A stretch of DNA of 64,000 nucleotides, taken from NCBI GenBank assembly GCA_016125275.1, contig WGMB01000008.1:1-64000 (forward strand). Direction: 5' to 3'. The stretch comes from Acidobacteriota bacterium. Its GTDB lineage: Bacteria; Acidobacteriota; Terriglobia; Bryobacterales; UBA6623. Position numbers and translations under genes: made by a program. The notes below the pieces were generated by a model that saw nothing but the letters and a program-made list of their open reading frames with translations, had not been told where the DNA came from and made no database searches. Each line of letters begins with the position of its first letter. The first letter of the stretch is position 1. Shown here piece by piece: positions 45,818 through 53,837 of the stretch.

Positions 45818-47283
45818 GCTCGATCCCGGCCAACCACCCCTCGACGGCGACCTCCCGGGCCCTGGCCTGGGCGCTGCCGCCGCTCGTCTTCCTCAGCGTC
45901 TACTGGCTGGGTCTGTGGGTCTGGTTCCACACCGACGACTTCTCGCTGCTGTGGACCGTGATGCTGCCCGACAGCGAGTTCTGGCCGCAACTGCTCACGC
46001 CGCGAGCGCAGGGCACGCTGCGGCCCTTGAGCGAGCGCCTCTTCTTCCGCTTCTTCTATGAGGCGTTCGGGCTCAACGCGTTTCCGTACCGCGCCTGGGT
46101 TTTCGGGTCGCAAATCGTCAACCTGTGGCTGTTCGCGGCGCTGGCCCGGCGGCTCACCGGCTCCTGGCCCACGGCTACGCTGGCCGCCTGCCTGTGGGGC
46201 GTGCACCACGGCCTGGCGGTCGCCATGAGCTGGTCGTCGGCCTACAACCAAGCGCTGTTCAGCTTCTTCGTGCTGGTCGGGCTGCACGCCTGGGCGCGTT
46301 TTTGCGAGGGCGGCGGCTGGGGCTGGTACCTCTTGCAGTGGCTCATCGTCCCGCTGGGTTTCGGGGCGCTCGAGTCGATGGTGGTCTACCCCGCCCTGGC
46401 GCTGCTCTACGGATTGTGCTTCCGGCGCCGGCGCTGGGTCTGGGCGCTGCCGCTGTTCGCGGTCTCGGCCGGCCTCACGGCGTTTCAAATGAGCGTCCGC
46501 CCGCCGGATGACTCCGGCCTCTACGCCATGAGCCTGGCCCCGCTGAGCCTATTCGACACCTTCGTGCAATATGTCGAATGGGGCTTCGTCGGCCGCGCCT
46601 GCGAAAGCTGGGCCCCCGCGGCCTGGGCGCTGGGGCCGGCCTTGCTGGCTTTCGCGGCGTGGCAATGGTCCAAGGGCCGTGCGGCGGCCTTGTTCGGCTG
46701 CGGCCTGTTCGTCGCCGCGCTGGCCCCCTACCTGCCTCTGGCCGGGCATCGCTCGGACTACTATCTCTTCTTGCCCGCCGCCGGCTTGGCCCTGGCCGCC
46801 GCGGAGGCCTCTCGGGCCGCCTGGCTCTCCGGCTGGCCGGCGCGGGCCGGGGTGGCCGCGGCGCTGGGCTTCTGCGTGTGGACCTGGGTCGCCACCGCCC
46901 GCTCGATCGTCGACTACGGCTACGAGACCAGCATCCGCGCCCGCAACCTGGTAACCGGCCTGCGCTACGTGCGGGAGCGGAACCCCAACAAGACCATCCT
47001 GCTCAGCGGCGTCGACGCCTCCTTCTTCTATGCCTCGATCTACCACGACCTGTTCCAGCTCGCCGGCGTCTACGACGTCTACCTCACGCCGGACCAGACG
47101 ACCGTGGAGCAGTGGCCGGGCTACCAGCCGATCGACCGCTTCATCCTGCCCGCCGCGGACGCCTTGCTCGAGCTGCGGCGCGACACCGCGGTCGTCTACG
47201 ACGCCTCCGGCATGCGCCTGCAGGAGCAGACCCGCAAATACAAGCTCCGCGCGCCGGCCCGCCTGAAGGCCCTGGCGCGCTAG
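45814..47283 (+). CDS. multi-pass membrane protein, glycosyltransferase-like (GT-C type)
   Basis: 489 aa from the GTG at 45814, overlapping the lipoprotein stop (GTGA). About 10-11 membrane helices. The first loop has WFHTDDFSLLW (an acidic pair after helix 1, as in GT-C transferases) and further on RPLSERLFFRFFYEAFGLNA; the C-terminus (from about 370) is a hydrophilic extracytoplasmic segment. No named family is certain. Coupled to the lipoprotein gene, it may modify an envelope glycan or lipid. Confidence 0.75.
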   Translation: MSSIPANHPSTATSRALAWALPPLVFLSVYWLGLWVWFHTDDFSLLWTVMLPDSEFWPQLLTPRAQGTLRPLSERLFFRFFYEAFGLNAFPYRAWVFGSQIVNLWLFAALARRLTGSWPTATLAACLWGVHHGLAVAMSWSSAYNQALFSFFVLVGLHAWARFCEGGGWGWYLLQWLIVPLGFGALESMVVYPALALLYGLCFRRRRWVWALPLFAVSAGLTAFQMSVRPPDDSGLYAMSLAPLSLFDTFVQYVEWGFVGRACESWAPAAWALGPALLAFAAWQWSKGRAAALFGCGLFVAALAPYLPLAGHRSDYYLFLPAAGLALAAAEASRAAWLSGWPARAGVAAALGFCVWTWVATARSIVDYGYETSIRARNLVTGLRYVRERNPNKTILLSGVDASFFYASIYHDLFQLAGVYDVYLTPDQTTVEQWPGYQPIDRFILPAADALLELRRDTAVVYDASGMRLQEQTRKYKLRAPARLKALAR

Positions 47284-47312
47284 GCGCTGCTACGATGAGC
47301 GGAGACAACGCG

Positions 47313-48593
47313 ATGAAAGTGACCCTCGCTTACGGAAAGACCGGCCTCGAGCTGGATGTCCCGGCCTCGGCCACGGTGCTCGAGCCGCGCTATGCGCCGG
47401 ATCTGGCGGATCCCCAGGCCGCCCTGCGGCAGGCCATCGACGCCCCCATCGGCTGCCCGCCGCTGCGGGAGCTGGCGCGGGGCAAGCGCAGCGCAGCCAT
47501 CTCGGTGTGCGACATTACCCGGCCGGCGCCGAACAAGCTGGTGCTGCCGCACGTGCTGGCGGCGCTCGAAGAAGGCGGCATTCCCCGCGAGGGCATCCGC
47601 ATCCTCATCGCCACGGGCCTGCACCGCGAAGCCACTCCCGCCGAGCTGGACGAGATCGTCGGCCGCGACATCCTGGAGAAGTACGAGGTCGACTCCCACC
47701 GTGCGAAAAACCTCGACGAGCAGGCGCACTTGGGCGAGACCGTCGGCGGCACGCCTGTCTATATTGACAAGCGCTTCGTCGAGGCGGACCTGCACCTGAC
47801 GCTCGGCTTCATCGAGCCGCACCTGATGGCGGGCTTTTCCGGCGGACGCAAGCTGATCTCGATCGGTCTGGCGGGCGAGCGCACCATCAAGCGGCTGCAC
47901 TCGCCGCTGTTCATGCGCGACCGGGCCGCTACCGAGGGCTCTTTCCCGGACAATCCGCTGCACCGGGAGCTGATCGAGATCGCCGGGATGGCCGGCCACG
48001 ACTTCATGATCGACGTGGCGCTCACGCACACTCGCGGCATCGCGGCCGTGTTCGCCGGCGAGCCCCGGGCGGCCCACGCGCAGGGCGTGGACTTCGTGCG
48101 GCAGTCGACGCTGGCGGCGGTGGACGAGCCGGCCGATCTGGTGGTGACCACCTCGGGCGGCTACCCCCTGGACCTGACGTTCTACCAAGCCGTCAAGGGC
48201 GTGACGGCCGCGTCACACGTGGTCAAGCCGGGCGGCACGATCCTGCTGGTGGCCAAGTGCAGCGAAGGCATGGGCGGGCCGGAGTTCGCCGAGCTGGTGC
48301 GGCGGTCCAAGGATTGGCGGTCGCTGCTCGACGAGCTGGCCGGCGCGCCGGTCACGGTCGACCAGTGGCAGATCGAGAAGCTGGCGCTGGTGGCGCAGCA
48401 CGCGAATCTGGCGTTCTGCCTGCCGGGCATTTCCGCCGAGGACCGCGCCTGCCTGTGGGGTCCGAGCTTCGAGACGCCGCAGGAAGCCCTGGACGCGCTG
48501 CGGTCCCAACTGCCGGCCGGCGCGACGACGCTGATCATTCCGGAAGGGCCCTACGTGTTCACGCAGGTGCAGCCGGAGCCGGCGCTGGTCTAG
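47313..48593 (+). CDS. larA: LarA-family nickel-pincer-cofactor racemase/epimerase
   Basis: 426 aa from the ATG at 47313 (GGAG 10 nt upstream); an ATG at 47295 is possible. Compared with Lactiplantibacillus LarA, all key residues are present with a constant offset of 4: D67, R70 (ITRP), H104 (ATGLHR), H170 (EPHLMAG), cofactor-bearing K180 (SGGRK) and Ni-ligand H196. LarA-family enzymes racemise or epimerise alpha-hydroxy acids using the NPN cofactor made by LarB/C/E, which are not in this window. The substrate may be other than lactate. It is followed by a terminator. Confidence 0.88.
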   Translation: MKVTLAYGKTGLELDVPASATVLEPRYAPDLADPQAALRQAIDAPIGCPPLRELARGKRSAAISVCDITRPAPNKLVLPHVLAALEEGGIPREGIRILIATGLHREATPAELDEIVGRDILEKYEVDSHRAKNLDEQAHLGETVGGTPVYIDKRFVEADLHLTLGFIEPHLMAGFSGGRKLISIGLAGERTIKRLHSPLFMRDRAATEGSFPDNPLHRELIEIAGMAGHDFMIDVALTHTRGIAAVFAGEPRAAHAQGVDFVRQSTLAAVDEPADLVVTTSGGYPLDLTFYQAVKGVTAASHVVKPGGTILLVAKCSEGMGGPEFAELVRRSKDWRSLLDELAGAPVTVDQWQIEKLALVAQHANLAFCLPGISAEDRACLWGPSFETPQEALDALRSQLPAGATTLIIPEGPYVFTQVQPEPALV

Positions 48594-48655
48594 GCGGAGG
48601 TGTCCGCAACGCCCCCGGCCGCCTCGCCCTCGATCCGCCGCCGAAGCGCAACAGA

Positions 48656-48681
48656 GCCCCCAGCGTAAGCTGGGGGTTTTC
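48656..48681 (+). terminator. rho-independent terminator after larA
   Basis: CCCCCAGC (48657-48664), loop GTAA, GCTGGGGG (48669-48676), then TTTT. It is oriented for the plus strand and separates larA from the convergent TIR-CHAT gene. Confidence 0.85.
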
Positions 48682-48689
48682 GCGGAAGC

Positions 48690-51600
48690 CTAGGCGCCCC
48701 TGGCCGCCCGCATCTCCTGCAGCAATCCTTCTGCGGCCGCAATCTTCGGCTCATCGATCGGCGCCAACCGCCCCTCGTCCCGCAACCCCACCAGAATCCC
48801 CAGCGCCCGCTCCAGCAACTCCGGATGGGGAATATTCGCCAAACAAACCGCCAGCTCGACCGCGAGATCGGCCCGCCCCGACTCCTGCTGAGCCAACGCT
48901 TCCCGAATCGCCAGCGCACGTCCATAGCTCTCCAAGAATCCCTCGAAGTCCTTGGCGTTCCGAGCCAGAGCCCCCATCCGCTCGTAGCTCACCGCCAAAC
49001 CCCGCTGGTAGTCCGCCCTCCCCGGCTCCCCTTCCGCCAACCTCTTCGCGATCTCCAGATCCTGTTCGTAGTACTCGCGGGCCTCCTCTGCTCTCCCCAG
49101 CGCCTCCAACAAATCCCCCATCTTGTTGAAGCTCACCGACAGATCCCGCTGGTAGTCGGCCCTCTCCGGCTCCGCTTCCGCCAGCCTCTTCGCGATCTCC
49201 AGCGCCTGCTCGTAGTACTCGCGCGCCTCCCCCTCTTTCCCCAGCGCCATCAACAAATCCCCCATCTTTTTGAAGGTCACCGACAGATCCCCCTGGTAGT
49301 CCACCCTCCCCGGCTCCCCTTCCGCCAGCCTCTTCCGAATCCCTAGCGCCTGCTCGTGGTTCGGCCCCGCCTCCTCCCCTCTCCCCAGCGCCATCAACAG
49401 ATCCCCCATTCGCTCGAAGCTCACCGACAGACCCCTCTGGTAGTCCGCCATCCCCGGCTGCAATTCCGTTAGCCTTTGCCAGGCCGCACGAGATTGGTCA
49501 AATCGAGCCAATGCTTCGTCTGTTCTGCCCAATAGCCAAAGCCCATGGGCCGCGACCGCCATAGACCGCGCGTACTCGGGGTGGTGGTCGGGGAATCGCA
49601 CCGCCACCTCGGCAGCAAAACCGGCGAAATCCAACATCCGCCCGGTCTGTTCCAGGTAGCCCCCGACATTGAGCCAAACGGCGCCCGCCCGGTCCCAATC
49701 CCGCGCCGACAGCAGCAACCGCGCCGCCTCTACCGAGTCCCCGAGGTCGTGCGGTGTAGGCAGCCAAAGCGCCTCGCCTCCGCGCCGGCAAACCTCCCGC
49801 CAATCCGCCTCCCCCGCCCGCTGCTCAATCGCCAAGGCCGTCCAGCGGTGCACCCACCAGCGCCCATCGCCGCCGCCTGTCGCCAGGCTGAGCCTCCCCA
49901 ACCGGTCCAGCGCCGCCCCCGCGGCCGCCGTCTCCGCCTCCCCGGCCGCTTCCGTCCCGCCTCCCAGCGAGGTCGCCACCGTGGCAACCGTCACGGGCCT
50001 CGGAAACACCGCCAACTGCCGCAGAGCTTCCTCATCCCCCGGCGTCCGGCGAGCCAACTCCAGGAGCTCGTCCAGCAGAATGTCCGCCGCTCCCAGTTCC
50101 AGCGCCCGCGCCAAGGCCGCCTTCGGCTCCAGCTTCTCCGTCAGGTTCAGTCCCAGTTCTTCCGCCGCGCCTTTCAGCCGCTCCGTCACATGCTCCAGCC
50201 GGCCCTCGCCCCCGCGCAGCACCCCGTCCAGGTACTCCAGCATCCGCGGATGGCCGCCCACGGCCCGCAGCAGCAGCGCCGCATCCTCCGGCTTCAAACC
50301 CTCAAACCCCGGCAGCCGCAACCGCAGCTTGCGCACCTGTGAGGGCGGCAGCGGGCCCAGCGGCTCCTTCGCCAGCTTCCCCGCGCTGCCCGGCACGGGG
50401 TAGCGGCAGGTCACCAGCAGCCTGCCCTTCCCGGCGCCGTGGTAGAGCAGGTCCATCAGCTCGGCCGTCTCGGCTTGCCGGTACGCCTCCCCGCCCGGCT
50501 CGGTCAGCAGATCCTCGAAATTGTCGAGAACCAGCAGCAATTTCGTTTCCCGCAGCAGCTTCGCAATCAGCAGCGGTTTCCGGCGGTCTTCCACCTCCGG
50601 GCTGTTCAAGGCCTGGCCCAGCGCCCTCGTCCCCTGGTCGGGGTGATCCGCCAGCGCCAGCGCGATCTCTAGGCACAGGTCCCCCAGCGCCCATCGCCCG
50701 CTCAGCGTCACGACCGTCCAGTACCGCTCGGCCAACCGGTCGATCACCCGGCCCGCCACCGAGCTCTTGCCCACGCCGCCCATGCCCAGCAGTTGCACGC
50801 CGGCCATGCCGCCCGCCAGCTCCAGCGTCCGCACGGTGCGCCGCACCTCTTCCCGCCGCCCCACCAGGTCGCCCGCCTTCAGCCGCGGCACGGCCCCCCG
50901 GGACGTCGCCTCCGGCAGGCCCCGAAAGGCTTCGAGCGGCAGCCCGCGGTCAAGCAGCGGCGCCTCCTCGCCCGCCACGAACAGCGACGGCGTCGCAAAC
51001 TCGGACACGGCGTCCGGCCGCTCCTCCCGCCGAAAGGCCGTCTCCACCTCGCGCCGCGCGACCGCCAGCGCATGGCTCGCCAGCGGTTTCTCCCCCAGCG
51101 TCAGTTGCCGGTAGAAAGCCCCCGCGAGCCGCGTGGCATAGTCGTCGCTCACGGCCGCCTGCATCGCCAGCACCCGCGCCACGCCGGCGTCCAGCAGCCC
51201 CTCGGCCAAGCCGGTCAGGGCGGACTCGCCCTTCCGCTCGCCGCGTCCGCTGTGGCAGCTCGCCAGAAACACCAGCGGCGCCGGCCGCCCGGATTCGCGG
51301 ATGGCATGCGCGATCTCTTCGGCGCTGGTCGGCACGGCCTGGCCGTCCTCATCCTCCAGCTCGATCCCCAGGAAGCTCTTGCCGTCCTTCTCCATCCGGC
51401 CGCCGTGCCCGGAGAGGTGCAGCACGTGGTAGGCCTGATCGGTCAGCGCCGCCTGGATGGACTCGACGCCGCCCACCTCCAGCACGCGCACGTATGCCCC
51501 GCCGGCCTGTTTCGCCGCGTCGATCGCGTCGAAGATCGTTTGCAGTTCCCGTTCCAGGTCCAGCGGGGCGCCTCGCGTGTTCCCCTCGTCCGGCGCGCCC

Positions 51601-52508
51601 ACCGCCACCAGGATCTTCAGCGGCCCCGGCAAGGGCTCCGCCGTGCCTTGGGCGTCCAGGTCGCGCCGCAACAGGGTCACGATGTCGAGCAGGGCCGGCG
51701 TCAAGCCGTTAGCCAGCCGCGCGGTCTCCCACGGGGCGGCCAGCAGCTCGCTGTCCGCGGTTTCGACAGCGAGCTCCACGCGCTCGCCCGCCTGCCGCGT
51801 TTGCTCGAGCAGCCCCACGACGGCCTGCGCGAGATCTTGCGGAAACAGCACGCGCCCGACCTGGTCGCCGATCTGCGCCAGCGCCCGGTCGCGCTCGGCC
51901 CGCGCCTGGGCGGCGGCGTCCCGCGCCAGCGCAAAGCGCTGCCGCAGAAAGCTTTCGAGGGAGTACCGGAAGCCGGAGCCGAGCTCGACTTCGTGCGCCG
52001 CGCCCCAGCTCGCGCCGTCGAGCGTGGCTGTCACCCGCACGCGGCGGTCCGGCAAGGGCTCCAGCCGAATCGCCAGCCGCCGCGTGCGAGCCCGGCTCAC
52101 GGCCGCGTCGGGCTGGGGCCGGTTGGCCCGCTCGCGGATGGCGTCCAGGATGCCGTCCACATCGTCAATGGGGCACCGGTGCAGGGTATCCAGCAGCGCC
52201 GGGACGGGGACCCGCTCCAGCAGCACCGGGATCACGCGCTTTCTCTTTTCGACCTGGGCCTTGGTCAGAAAGCTCCATTCCCGCTGAGCCCAGGGACTGT
52301 CGAGCGCCGCCCGCGAGACGAACAGCAACCCGGCCGCGCAGGCCGCCAGCCCCTCGTTGAGCTTGTCGACGAAATCGTCGCCGCCGCGGATCTCGTAGCG
52401 GTCCACCCAGACCCGGAAGCCCGCCGCCTCGACCTTCGCCGCCAGCTCTTGGACGACGGCGCGGTCCGCGCTCGAGTAGGAGAAAAAAACAATCGGGGCT
52501 TCCGCCAT
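48690..52508 (-). CDS. TIR-CHAT-NB-ARC-TPR multidomain STAND (NLR-like) protein
   Basis: 1272 aa with four modules. (1) TIR at 5-130: IVFFSYSSADR and putative NADase Glu77 in SPWAQREW. (2) CHAT caspase-like protease at about 210-515: catalytic dyad H368 (HLSGHGG) and C418 (FLASCHSGRG). (3) NB-ARC/STAND NTPase at about 545-880: P-loop G575-MGGVGK581-S and Walker B KLLLVLDNFEDLL (D662). (4) A helical region, then TPR-like repeats at 986-1225. By analogy with STAND/Avs and NLR receptors, the repeats would sense a target, the NTPase would oligomerise, and TIR (NAD+ depletion) and/or CHAT (proteolysis) would act as effector. No partner gene adjoins it. AGTATC (52520-52525; GATACT on the coding strand) may be a -10 close to the ATG. 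An anti-phage role is inferred. Confidence 0.9.
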   Translation of the reverse strand: MAEAPIVFFSYSSADRAVVQELAAKVEAAGFRVWVDRYEIRGGDDFVDKLNEGLAACAAGLLFVSRAALDSPWAQREWSFLTKAQVEKRKRVIPVLLERVPVPALLDTLHRCPIDDVDGILDAIRERANRPQPDAAVSRARTRRLAIRLEPLPDRRVRVTATLDGASWGAAHEVELGSGFRYSLESFLRQRFALARDAAAQARAERDRALAQIGDQVGRVLFPQDLAQAVVGLLEQTRQAGERVELAVETADSELLAAPWETARLANGLTPALLDIVTLLRRDLDAQGTAEPLPGPLKILVAVGAPDEGNTRGAPLDLERELQTIFDAIDAAKQAGGAYVRVLEVGGVESIQAALTDQAYHVLHLSGHGGRMEKDGKSFLGIELEDEDGQAVPTSAEEIAHAIRESGRPAPLVFLASCHSGRGERKGESALTGLAEGLLDAGVARVLAMQAAVSDDYATRLAGAFYRQLTLGEKPLASHALAVARREVETAFRREERPDAVSEFATPSLFVAGEEAPLLDRGLPLEAFRGLPEATSRGAVPRLKAGDLVGRREEVRRTVRTLELAGGMAGVQLLGMGGVGKSSVAGRVIDRLAERYWTVVTLSGRWALGDLCLEIALALADHPDQGTRALGQALNSPEVEDRRKPLLIAKLLRETKLLLVLDNFEDLLTEPGGEAYRQAETAELMDLLYHGAGKGRLLVTCRYPVPGSAGKLAKEPLGPLPPSQVRKLRLRLPGFEGLKPEDAALLLRAVGGHPRMLEYLDGVLRGGEGRLEHVTERLKGAAEELGLNLTEKLEPKAALARALELGAADILLDELLELARRTPGDEEALRQLAVFPRPVTVATVATSLGGGTEAAGEAETAAAGAALDRLGRLSLATGGGDGRWWVHRWTALAIEQRAGEADWREVCRRGGEALWLPTPHDLGDSVEAARLLLSARDWDRAGAVWLNVGGYLEQTGRMLDFAGFAAEVAVRFPDHHPEYARSMAVAAHGLWLLGRTDEALARFDQSRAAWQRLTELQPGMADYQRGLSVSFERMGDLLMALGRGEEAGPNHEQALGIRKRLAEGEPGRVDYQGDLSVTFKKMGDLLMALGKEGEAREYYEQALEIAKRLAEAEPERADYQRDLSVSFNKMGDLLEALGRAEEAREYYEQDLEIAKRLAEGEPGRADYQRGLAVSYERMGALARNAKDFEGFLESYGRALAIREALAQQESGRADLAVELAVCLANIPHPELLERALGILVGLRDEGRLAPIDEPKIAAAEGLLQEMRAARGA
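48834..49409 (-). repeat. four 144-bp (48-residue) tandem TPR repeats inside the TIR-CHAT gene
   Basis: Units begin at 49409, 49265, 49121 and 48977, each opening MGDLL or MGALA. The first three share MGDLLxALG...EQxLxIxKRLAExEPxRxDYQ with high DNA identity; the fourth is diverged, and a more degraded unit precedes at 49553. This points to recent in-frame duplication in the presumed sensor region. Confidence 0.9.
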
Positions 52509-52606
52509 CGCAGGGACAGAGTATCAGCCCCGGCGAGCGCTTGACAGGCCTCTTATGCTGAAAGCGAAAAGGGCTTTCCGCCCGGAACGCCCCCGAAAAA
52601 AACGAA

Positions 52607-52626
52607 TCGCGACATTTCGCGACATT
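52607..52626. repeat. tandem 10-bp direct repeat upstream of the TIR-CHAT gene
   Basis: TCGCGACATT occurs twice head to tail, about 100 bp upstream of the gene's ATG, in the 296-bp gap between that gene and tRNA-Ala. It could be a regulator-binding site. Nothing else recognisable lies in this gap. Confidence 0.5.
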
Positions 52627-52804
52627 TCCCCGCACGGACCTCCCGCGCAATCCAGCTAAGCCCCGCCCTGTCAATCACTTGATGGAAGCGGCGGCGACCT
52701 CGCTGCGAGCCCTCACACCCGCCGAACCCCCTTGCAGGTACAGCTCCGCCCTTGGAGTGGATACGGACAGCCCTGTCCGTCGGTCATCAATGAGGGGGGG
52801 GAGT

Positions 52805-52880
52805 TGGTGGACCGAAGGGGGATCGAACCCCTGACCTCAGCGTTGCGAACGCTGCGCTCTCCCAGCTGAGCTACCGGCCC
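52805..52880 (-). tRNA. tRNA-Ala (anticodon CGC)
   Basis: Complete cloverleaf on the minus strand. Acceptor GGGCCGG/TCGGTCC contains the G3-U70 pair that identifies alanine tRNA. D-arm GCTC...GAGC; anticodon arm CAGCG-TTCGCAA-CGCTG with anticodon CGC (reads GCG); T-arm AGGGG-TTCGATC-CCCCT; discriminator A; CCA is encoded (52805-52807). It lies between the TIR-CHAT gene and the MBL gene. Confidence 0.97.
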
Positions 52881-52939
52881 ACGAACCTTCAGTATATCAT
52901 TGAGGGCCGACCTCGAAAAGAGGCAGGGAGGATTTGGTG

Positions 52940-53788
52940 ATGGCGCATCGCGCAGTTTGGATTCGAGGAGCCGCACTGGGATTGGCTCTCAGCGGGCTCT
53001 GGATCGCCCATACGCAACAGGCTCCGCCGGAGCCTCTGGACCTGCAACACGTCAAGGGCCCCTTGCACGCCTTGATCGGCTCGGGCGGCAACGTGAGCGT
53101 GCTGGTGACCGACGAGGGCGTCGTGCTGGGCGACGACAAGTTCGACCGCAATTTCACCGAGATCGTCGCCAAGGTCAAGACGCTCTCCGACAAGCCCATC
53201 CGCTTCGACCTCAACACCCACCACCACGGCGACCACACCGGCGGCAACGAGCAGATGCTCAGCCAGGGCACCGAAGTGATCGCACACGAGAACGCCCGCG
53301 CGAACCTGGTGCGCGGCCAACAGAAGGGTCCGCAACCGCTCACGTTCTCCGAGCAGTTGACCGTCCACGCCGGCGGCGAGGAAGTGCGCGCGATCTACTT
53401 CGGCCGCGGCCACACCAACGGCGACGTCGTGCTGTACTACCCGAAGCTGCGGGCCATCCACACCGGCGACCTGTTCGTCACCGGTGCGCCGTTCATTGAC
53501 TACGCCAACGGCGGCTCGGCGGTGGAATGGGACGACACGCTCAACGCCGTGCTCCAGTTGGAGTTCGATACGGTCATCCCGGGCCACGGCGCGGTGAGCA
53601 CCCGTGACGATCTGGTGCAGTGGAAGGAGAACTTCGAGACCTACCGCGAGCGCGTGAGCGAGCTGTCTCGCGCGGGCAAGAGCGCCGAGGAAGCCATCGC
53701 GGCAGTGAAGGTGGACGATCTGAAGGGTTGGAGCAAGGACAACCGCCTGAAGAACGGCATGGCCGGCCTGCTGCAGGAGCTGCGCTAG
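52940..53788 (+). CDS. secreted metallo-beta-lactamase-fold hydrolase
   Basis: 282 aa from the ATG at 52940 (in-frame GTG and TTG codons lie directly before it; GGGAGG upstream fits either). Signal peptide at 1-28. Zinc motif HHHGDHTGG (THHHGDH), then GRGHTNGD and HTGDLFV, and the final His in IPGHGAV. It belongs to the class B-like MBL superfamily with a glyoxalase II-like or QDE/SoxH-like layout. The substrate is unknown; beta-lactamase activity is not implied. A 13-bp stem terminator follows. Confidence 0.9.
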   Translation: MAHRAVWIRGAALGLALSGLWIAHTQQAPPEPLDLQHVKGPLHALIGSGGNVSVLVTDEGVVLGDDKFDRNFTEIVAKVKTLSDKPIRFDLNTHHHGDHTGGNEQMLSQGTEVIAHENARANLVRGQQKGPQPLTFSEQLTVHAGGEEVRAIYFGRGHTNGDVVLYYPKLRAIHTGDLFVTGAPFIDYANGGSAVEWDDTLNAVLQLEFDTVIPGHGAVSTRDDLVQWKENFETYRERVSELSRAGKSAEEAIAAVKVDDLKGWSKDNRLKNGMAGLLQELR

Positions 53789-53804
53789 TCGCACACGAAC
53801 GGAA

Positions 53805-53833
53805 GACGGCCCGGCGCTAGGCGCCGGGCCGTC
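53805..53833. terminator. hairpin between convergent MBL and acs genes
   Basis: A perfect 13-bp stem (53805-53817 with 53821-53833) with loop TAG. It serves as a likely bidirectional terminator, although neither side has a long T-tract. Confidence 0.7.
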
Positions 53834-53837
53834 CGCT

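Noticed and set aside
52541-52559. TTGACA followed by TATGCT as a plus-strand promoter
   Set aside because: The spacer is only 7 nt, far too short for sigma-70, and no plus-strand gene starts there.
52940-53788. Beta-lactamase resistance gene
   Set aside because: The fold and HxHxDH motif are shared by a very large superfamily; nothing indicates beta-lactam hydrolysis.
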